The notes under the pieces are model-generated. The model was given only the letters and a program-made list of their open reading frames with translations, did not search any database and had not been told where the DNA came from. Positions 41,440 through 46,499 of a stretch of 46,499 nt of DNA are shown here, piece by piece; the first letter of the stretch is position 1; every line of letters begins with the position of its first letter. The stretch lies in assembly GCA_949294665.1 (NCBI GenBank), contig CASFID010000002.1, forward strand, positions 1 to 46,499. Reading direction: 5' to 3'. The position numbers and the translations under genes are program-made. This DNA comes from an uncultured Eubacteriales bacterium. Its GTDB lineage: Bacteria > Bacillota > Clostridia > Lachnospirales > Lachnospiraceae.

Positions 41440-42936
41440 ATGGAACAATTGTTGGATATGGAGAATATCAGCAAGTCATTCGGAACAAACCGTGTCCTGC
41501 AGGATGTATGTTTTGATCTGAACAGCGGAGAGGTTCATGCTCTTATTGGAGAGAACGGAGCCGGAAAATCTACGCTTATGAAGATACTGATGGGAATCTA
41601 TACGGCAGATTCAGGATCGGTAAAGATGTTCGGAAAAGAAACAGCTTTTTCCAGTCCGTCCCAGGCATTAAATGCAGGGGTGGCGATGATCCATCAGGAA
41701 TTGAATCCGATTCTCGACATGTCGATCGCAGAAAATATCTTTATGGGGAAAGAAAAAAGAAAGGGAGTATTTTCTGACAGGAAAAGTCAGGAGAAAGAGG
41801 CGGCAAAATATCTTGATATGCTGGGAGTTCATCTCTCTCCATCGACGCTGATGAGAAATCTTGACGTTTCCGAGATGCAGATGGTAGAGATCGCTAAAAC
41901 ACTCTCTTACGGTGCGAAGATCATCATCATGGATGAGCCCACATCAGCTATCACTGATTCAGAAGTGGAGAAGTTGTTTCAGAACATTGAGAAGCTGAAA
42001 GCCCAGGGAATCGGGATCATATACATATCGCATAAAATGGACGAACTGTTCAGGATCTCCGACAGGATCACGGTGCTGCGCGACGGACAGTATGTGCTGA
42101 CCTCTCAGACGGAGGAGATAACCCCTCAGGAACTGATCCGCGCTATGGTTGGCCGGGAAATCAATGAAATATATCCCGAGCACAAGAGCAAGGTGGGAGA
42201 AACGTTGCTCTCTGTCAGACATGCAGGGAGAAAAGGAGAATTTAAGGATATCAGTTTCGACCTCCACAGAGGAGAGAAGTTAGGGATAGCAGGACTTATG
42301 GGAGCAGGAAGGACAGAACTTGTGATGGCTCTCTTTGGCGCTACGAGACTCACAGAGGGGAATGTAGAAGTAGAAGGAGAAGAGATTGACATAAAATCTC
42401 CTGCGGATGCGATCCGGCACCACATCGCTTTGGTGACGGAAGACAGAAAGTTCTATGGACTGAACCTGATGGCGACTGTAGAAGACAATATTGTATCGGT
42501 CATTGAAAAAAAGATTTCCAGAGGAGGTTTTTATAACAGGAGAAAAGGTAAACGATATGCCGAGGACATGATAGGTAAGCTGAATATCAAAGTCACCAGT
42601 TCAAAGCAGATCACGAAGAACCTTTCCGGCGGAAATCAGCAGAAAGTCGTTTTGGCAAAATGGCTTCTTAACGATCCGGATATCATCATTTTCGACGAGC
42701 CCACGAGAGGGATCGATGTGGGAGCAAAGGCAGAAATTTATAAGATGATCGAGGAACTCGCATGTGAGGGGAAAGGAATTATCATTATTTCTTCGGAAAT
42801 GCCGGAACTGATCGGGTTGAGTCACCGGATGATCGTACTGCATGAAGGAGAGATGACAGGCTCTCTGGAGAGTGAAGAGCTGGACCAGGAGCATATCATG
42901 ACACTTGCGTCCGGCTATAAGAAGGAGGAATTGTAG
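41440..42936 (+). CDS. Sugar ABC transporter ATP-binding protein (RbsA/MglA type)
   Basis: The start at 41440 is 7 bases after AAGGAG; the ATG at 41434 is too close. The 498 residues hold two nucleotide-binding domains. The first has Walker A GENGAGKST and Walker B IIMDEPTSAI. The second has a degenerate Walker A (GLMGAGRTE), LSGGNQQKVVLAKWL and Walker B IIFDEPTRGIDVG, the normal state for this family. It energises import of a monosaccharide with the permease and binding protein that follow. Confidence 0.95.
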   Translation: MEQLLDMENISKSFGTNRVLQDVCFDLNSGEVHALIGENGAGKSTLMKILMGIYTADSGSVKMFGKETAFSSPSQALNAGVAMIHQELNPILDMSIAENIFMGKEKRKGVFSDRKSQEKEAAKYLDMLGVHLSPSTLMRNLDVSEMQMVEIAKTLSYGAKIIIMDEPTSAITDSEVEKLFQNIEKLKAQGIGIIYISHKMDELFRISDRITVLRDGQYVLTSQTEEITPQELIRAMVGREINEIYPEHKSKVGETLLSVRHAGRKGEFKDISFDLHRGEKLGIAGLMGAGRTELVMALFGATRLTEGNVEVEGEEIDIKSPADAIRHHIALVTEDRKFYGLNLMATVEDNIVSVIEKKISRGGFYNRRKGKRYAEDMIGKLNIKVTSSKQITKNLSGGNQQKVVLAKWLLNDPDIIIFDEPTRGIDVGAKAEIYKMIEELACEGKGIIIISSEMPELIGLSHRMIVLHEGEMTGSLESEELDQEHIMTLASGYKKEEL

Positions 42937-43889
42937 TGGATAAGATAAATAAGAGGAGCCTGCAGGAATTTCTGAAAAAAACAGGAATCCTGTGGGTGAT
43001 GATCATACTGATAATCGTAATGTCCCTGATAAGCCCGACTTTCCTGACCAGCACAAACCTGATCAATGTTGCGAAACAGGCGTCGATCACAACGACCATC
43101 GGAGTAGGAATGACGTTTGTCCTCGTGACAGGGGGCATTGACCTTTCGGTTGGATCGATCATGGCATTTTCGGGGACACTGGCTGCATCTATGGCTGTTG
43201 CAGACAAGAATCTTCCGATCATCGTATCAATACTGACGGGGATAGCTATCGGAACATTATGCGGACTGCTCAATGGAATCGGAGTATCTTACATCGGATT
43301 TCCTCCATTTATCATGACGCTGGGTATGATGACGATCGCGAGAGGCATACCGCTTGTCTACACAAACGGTACTCCGATCTTCGGACTGTCAGGCACTTTT
43401 AACGCTCTTGCAAATTCCAGAATACTGGGTATTCCTACTCTCGTATACTACATGGTCGTCATATGTATAATAGGGTATGTGATCCTCAGTAAGACCGTGC
43501 TTGGAAGAAGAATATACGGTATTGGCGGAAATGAAGAGGCGGCGAGACTGAGCGGCGTTCCGGTGGCGAGACTGAAAATGCTCGTTTATGTATTCAGCGG
43601 ATTTTTGTCAGGAATTGCCGGAATATTGATCTGTTCCCGTATCACATCAGGAAACGGAACGGTAGCAGACGGCTATGAAATGAATGCAATCTCGGCCGCG
43701 GTCATAGGCGGAGTCAGTATGACAGGAGGATCGGGCAGCGTCCTGGGGATGGTAGTGGGCGCAATGATTCTTACGATCATACAGAACAGTTTCGATATCA
43801 TAGGAGTTAATTCATTTTATCAGGATATCATTAAAGGTATTATTATCTTGCTCGCAGTGTTCTTAGATTTAAGGAGCAAGAAAAAATAA
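42936..43889 (+). CDS. Sugar ABC transporter permease (RbsC type)
   Basis: The 317-residue polytopic protein starts with GTG at 42936, sharing a base with the preceding TAG, behind AAGGAGG. About nine or ten hydrophobic segments are seen, with GGIDLSVGSIMAFSG near residue 65 and GRRIYGIGGNEEAARLSGV (cytoplasmic EAA-like loop) near 190, typical of the BPD_transp_2 family. A single permease gene suggests a homodimer. Confidence 0.93.
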   Translation: MDKINKRSLQEFLKKTGILWVMIILIIVMSLISPTFLTSTNLINVAKQASITTTIGVGMTFVLVTGGIDLSVGSIMAFSGTLAASMAVADKNLPIIVSILTGIAIGTLCGLLNGIGVSYIGFPPFIMTLGMMTIARGIPLVYTNGTPIFGLSGTFNALANSRILGIPTLVYYMVVICIIGYVILSKTVLGRRIYGIGGNEEAARLSGVPVARLKMLVYVFSGFLSGIAGILICSRITSGNGTVADGYEMNAISAAVIGGVSMTGGSGSVLGMVVGAMILTIIQNSFDIIGVNSFYQDIIKGIIILLAVFLDLRSKKK

Positions 43890-43919
43890 TATACAACAAG
43901 TACAAAAGGAGGGTACAAA

Positions 43920-44885
43920 ATGAAAAAGAAAATTTTGGCAATGGTACTGTGTTCGGCAATGCTGGCAGCAATGACGGCGGGATGTACACCGGAGAGCAGC
44001 AGTTCGGGAAATGATGATGCCGCGGCATCTGAAGAGGGCAGCGGTAAAGTATTTATGACGGTGAGCAACCAGCAGAACGAGTTTATGGTCGGCATGGGCG
44101 AGAGTTTCCTTGAGATTGGTGAGGCGGCAGGATATGACGTGCAGCTCATGGATGCCGATCTGGATGCGACGCAGCAGGTATCGCAGATTGAGACGGCAAT
44201 CTCCGAGGGCGCGGAGGCGATACTGATCGAACCGTGCAGTGTGGATGGTCTTACGTCAGGCTTACAGGCGGCTCATGATGCAGGGATCCCGATCTTTGTC
44301 ATCCATAACAATGTATCGGCGACGGATCTTATCACATCGCTTATCCATGTTGATGTTCAGCAGGGCGGTGAACTGAAAATGGAACGTGTCATGGAGGATA
44401 TAGGAGGAAAAGGTAATATCGCGATCATGACAGGAACTCTGGGGCAGGATACAACAAACCAGATATGCAGCGGATATGACAAAGTGCTTGCTGAATACCC
44501 GGACGTAGAGGTTGTGTTTGAGGGTGCAGGAAACTGGGGAGCCACAGATGCAGCACCGCTTGCGGAGAACTGGCTGGCATCAGGGAAAGAAATCGACGCG
44601 ATCGTATGCAACAACGACGGTATGGCGCTTGGCGTTATTCCGGTACTTGAGTCGGCAGGAAAGACAGGCGAAATCCTGGTATATGGACTGGATGCAACTT
44701 CTGAGGGCCTGAAAGCTGTCAAAGAAGGAACAATGGCGGCGACTATTTACGTAGACGCACATGCGGAGATCGAAAAGGCATTTGAGATGCTTGAAGCTGT
44801 CAAAGCAGGTGAAGAAGTAGAAGCAGAGTATGTAGTTCCGGCCGTTCTTGTCACCCAGGAAAATGTAGATGAATATCTGGAGTAG
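43920..44885 (+). CDS. Sugar-binding lipoprotein of the ABC importer (RbsB type)
   Basis: The 321-residue protein has a lipoprotein signal peptide ending in the lipobox TAGC (C22), followed by a Ser/Asp/Glu-rich linker and a type-I periplasmic-binding fold: FMTVSNQQNEFMVGMGESF, then AEAILIEPCSVDGL and DAIVCNNDGMALGVI. It should capture the sugar outside the membrane and deliver it to the permease. AAGGAGG precedes the start. Ligand identity (hexose, ketose or cyclitol) cannot be told from sequence alone. Confidence 0.93.
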   Translation: MKKKILAMVLCSAMLAAMTAGCTPESSSSGNDDAAASEEGSGKVFMTVSNQQNEFMVGMGESFLEIGEAAGYDVQLMDADLDATQQVSQIETAISEGAEAILIEPCSVDGLTSGLQAAHDAGIPIFVIHNNVSATDLITSLIHVDVQQGGELKMERVMEDIGGKGNIAIMTGTLGQDTTNQICSGYDKVLAEYPDVEVVFEGAGNWGATDAAPLAENWLASGKEIDAIVCNNDGMALGVIPVLESAGKTGEILVYGLDATSEGLKAVKEGTMAATIYVDAHAEIEKAFEMLEAVKAGEEVEAEYVVPAVLVTQENVDEYLE

Positions 44886-44890
44886 ACGTT

Positions 44891-45802
44891 ATGGAACTTG
44901 CGATTTCAGGAGAGGGACTCGGAAGCGTCCGCACATTGGAAGAAATACTGGAAATCATCGGCGCTGAAGGAGTGAGAGCGATCGAGATATGGCCGGAGAA
45001 TATCCCGGTAAGAGATGGAGGAACCCTGATCCATAAAAGGTTATATGCCAACCGGGACATCCAGAGAGCCGCAGAAATTCTCGACCGCGCCGGAGCAAAG
45101 GCAGCATGTGTCTGCTTTGGAGCAGGATTTGCGAAAGAACTTGCAGAAGATAGAGAACTGTTTTCTTTAGAACTGGCCCGGGCAGTCAGGACAGCTCACG
45201 AACTGGGAGCCAAAGTTGTGAATCATTACTGCTATTATGTGGCGATGGGAGACGAGTATTCTGTCGATAAACTGAAAGGATACTATTCCAGGGCTATTGA
45301 GGAAGCTGAAAAATACGGAATATATCTTGCTTTGGAAAACGAGGCGCACGACATAACGAAAAATCCTGTACAGATGCGGGAGATCGTGGAAGCAATGGAT
45401 TCAGAGTATTTCAGGACAAACTATGATGCCACGAACTACTATCAGGCAGGGTATGAAGGCTTTCCGTATGCTTATGAGGTGCTCAAAGACCTGATCGTCC
45501 ACGTGCACATCAAAAATGGATGTATCTACTGCCTGGATCATGGGCATAAGGAAGTGTATAAGGGCGGAGCCATGACGGGACGATATTCGGGAGAATACAT
45601 TTACTATCCGGTGGCGTCTGACGGTGCGGTAAATGTGGACGGTCTGATTCGGAGGCTGATAAAAGACGACTACCAGGGATACTGCTCTCTGGAGCCTCAC
45701 ACCATACCGGAACTGTGTGGGGAATATTATAAAGCTGAGTCAGAATACCTCTATACACGGGGATTTTCTCCACATAGCACAGTTCTGACAGATAAAAAAT
45801 AA
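44891..45802 (+). CDS. Second sugar phosphate isomerase/epimerase-like TIM-barrel protein
   Basis: The 303-residue AP-endonuclease-2-type barrel begins 5 bases after the binding-protein stop. Metal-ligand candidates appear in order: YLALENEAHD, RTNYDATNYY, IVHVHIKNG and CSLEPHT. It differs clearly from the ketose 3-epimerase at the head of the operon, so it is not a duplicate copy. It could isomerise the sugar or a keto-intermediate produced by the Gfo/Idh enzyme. No terminator was seen in the 98 bases after it. Confidence 0.85.
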   Translation: MELAISGEGLGSVRTLEEILEIIGAEGVRAIEIWPENIPVRDGGTLIHKRLYANRDIQRAAEILDRAGAKAACVCFGAGFAKELAEDRELFSLELARAVRTAHELGAKVVNHYCYYVAMGDEYSVDKLKGYYSRAIEEAEKYGIYLALENEAHDITKNPVQMREIVEAMDSEYFRTNYDATNYYQAGYEGFPYAYEVLKDLIVHVHIKNGCIYCLDHGHKEVYKGGAMTGRYSGEYIYYPVASDGAVNVDGLIRRLIKDDYQGYCSLEPHTIPELCGEYYKAESEYLYTRGFSPHSTVLTDKK

Positions 45803-45900
45803 TCTTTACGAAATCTATTGAAAACATACAGAAACACTGAGAAAACAGGAATTATTACAAAAAGTTAATAAGAGTCAAAACAGGATACGATCAACTGTCT

Positions 45901-46221
45901 TTGGCGTTTGCCAGGACAAAGGATCCCCGGCATCTGAGCATATTACATTTGCGAAGAATCTGCGCCAATAAAGGTGCGAAAAGAGTGATGCGGACGGTGT
46001 CGGACCGGATACAGAGGAAACTTGGGTTAAAGGTCAACATGACAAAGACCCACATCACAAGGCCGACAAAACTGAAATATCTTGGTTCCATGAAAACAGC
46101 AATGGCAGAGATAGACGAACATTTAAGAACAAGACTCAGATCTAAAGAAATATTAGCCAGAGCAGGACTTGTAAGCTGCCTTGACTATTACAATGAGCGT
46201 CATGCTTTGAAGTTATGTTGA
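45901..46221 (+). pseudogene. Remnant of a group II intron reverse transcriptase/maturase
   Basis: The frame from about 45940 reads ANKGAKRVMRTV then IQRKLGLKVNMTKTHITRP and LKYLG, the C-terminal part of the RT domain and the start of domain X. A jump follows to DEHLRTRLRSKEILARAGLVSCLDYYNERHALKLC, the end of the maturase. The YADD catalytic box, the 5' two-thirds of the gene and an internal stretch of domain X are missing. The ORF is open from 45901 but cannot encode an active enzyme. Confidence 0.85.
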
Positions 46222-46287
46222 ACCGCCGTATGCCGAACGGCATATACGGTGGTGTGAGAGGGGAGAGAAAATCTCCCCTCCTCGATT
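46220..46287 (+). ncRNA. 3' end of a group II intron: domains V and VI
   Basis: ACCGCCGTATGCCG (46222-46235) pairs with CGGCATATACGGTGGT (46238-46253) around AA, then GTGAGAGG, a domain V pattern of intron-encoded-protein introns. GGGGAGA (46260-46266) and TCTCCCC (46272-46278) form a domain VI-like hairpin ending in CTCCTCGATT. It follows the maturase stop directly, as in intact introns. The 5' intron domains are not present. Confidence 0.75.
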
Positions 46288-46289
46288 GT

Positions 46290-46499
46290 TTCCCATCAGC
46301 CTGCGCTGCAGATCGCTCCCGCTCATCCGTTACTCCACAAAACTGTAAAAACAGACTCGCTTGAGTTTCCGCAAACTGCATTGAAAAGATAGATATGTCT
46401 TCCTAAAGTACCAATCTGCCGTTTTTTGAGAAATTCAGAATGGCAGCACCGAGAATAGAGGCACTTTTATAAGCCCCGCCGGAACCGGGCTTTGGGAGA
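46290..46499. other. Non-coding tail, no gene seen
   Basis: No convincing ORF on either strand. CTGCC (46426-46430 region) and GGCAG flank a 20-base loop, and CCGG-AA-CCGG near 46478-46487 forms a short GC-rich hairpin. These may belong to the right flank of the intron's target, which continues outside the window. Confidence 0.3.

Noticed and set aside
1-46499. CRISPR arrays, tRNA or rRNA genes, prophage structural genes
   Set aside because: No regularly spaced repeats, cloverleaf sequences, rRNA-like segments or phage head/tail motifs were seen on either strand.

Overview
The window looks like chromosome from a spore-forming, anaerobic member of the Clostridia, most likely a Lachnospiraceae gut bacterium. 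The reasons are the tig-clpP-clpX-lon-engB gene order, CotF-type spore coat genes, a rubredoxin, a proB without a PUA domain, strong AGGAGG ribosome sites with many ATGA/TAATG couplings, and balanced G+C. No rRNA, tRNA or CRISPR array was seen. All family assignments rest on reading motifs by eye; no database search was run.

Layout. (1) 1-4813: apparent right end of an integrative element. It holds a membrane-anchored zinc-ribbon protein with a C-terminal NADase-type glycan-binding domain, then a 50-aa ORF coupled to a large serine recombinase. The recombinase stop codon lies inside the interrupted 3' half of a SpoIID-like/peptidoglycan-binding gene, whose 5' half is not in the window. (2) 4893-14157: a transglutaminase-like protein, carAB behind a clear promoter and leader hairpin, an alpha/beta-hydrolase remnant, ogt, proB (reverse) and a dicarboxylate/amino-acid symporter. 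(3) 14438-18378: a four-gene, fully overlapping operon of vanG type: D-Ala-D-X ligase, VanXY-like M15 peptidase, VanT membrane domain and VanT racemase domain. The last two are separate genes, and no vanR/vanS lies nearby. The racemase carries Asn where alanine racemases have the substrate-gating Tyr, which supports serine racemization. (4) 18660-23396: polyphosphate kinase, CorA, an XRE regulator, a CYTH protein and a DJ-1/PfpI protein. (5) 23551-31362: trigger factor, ClpP, ClpX, Lon, EngB GTPase, an AI-2E-family permease and rubredoxin. (6) 31524-37109: a YczE-like membrane protein, a COG2509-type flavoprotein, a HAD hydrolase, two CotF-like coat proteins, a class-I amidotransferase and an M19 dipeptidase. 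(7) 37216-45802: a LacI-type regulator divergent from a seven-gene carbohydrate cassette: ketose 3-epimerase, PfkB kinase, Gfo/Idh oxidoreductase with an altered EKP motif, RbsABC-type importer and a second TIM-barrel isomerase. A shared operator-like sequence flanks the divergent promoters. (8) 45901-46499: a decayed group II intron that keeps the 3' RNA domains V/VI.

The parts most worth following up are the regulator-less, split-VanT vanG-type operon and the recombinase that interrupts a probable sporulation or cell-wall gene and borrows its stop codon. The rare-ketose cassette with its candidate LacI operators comes next.
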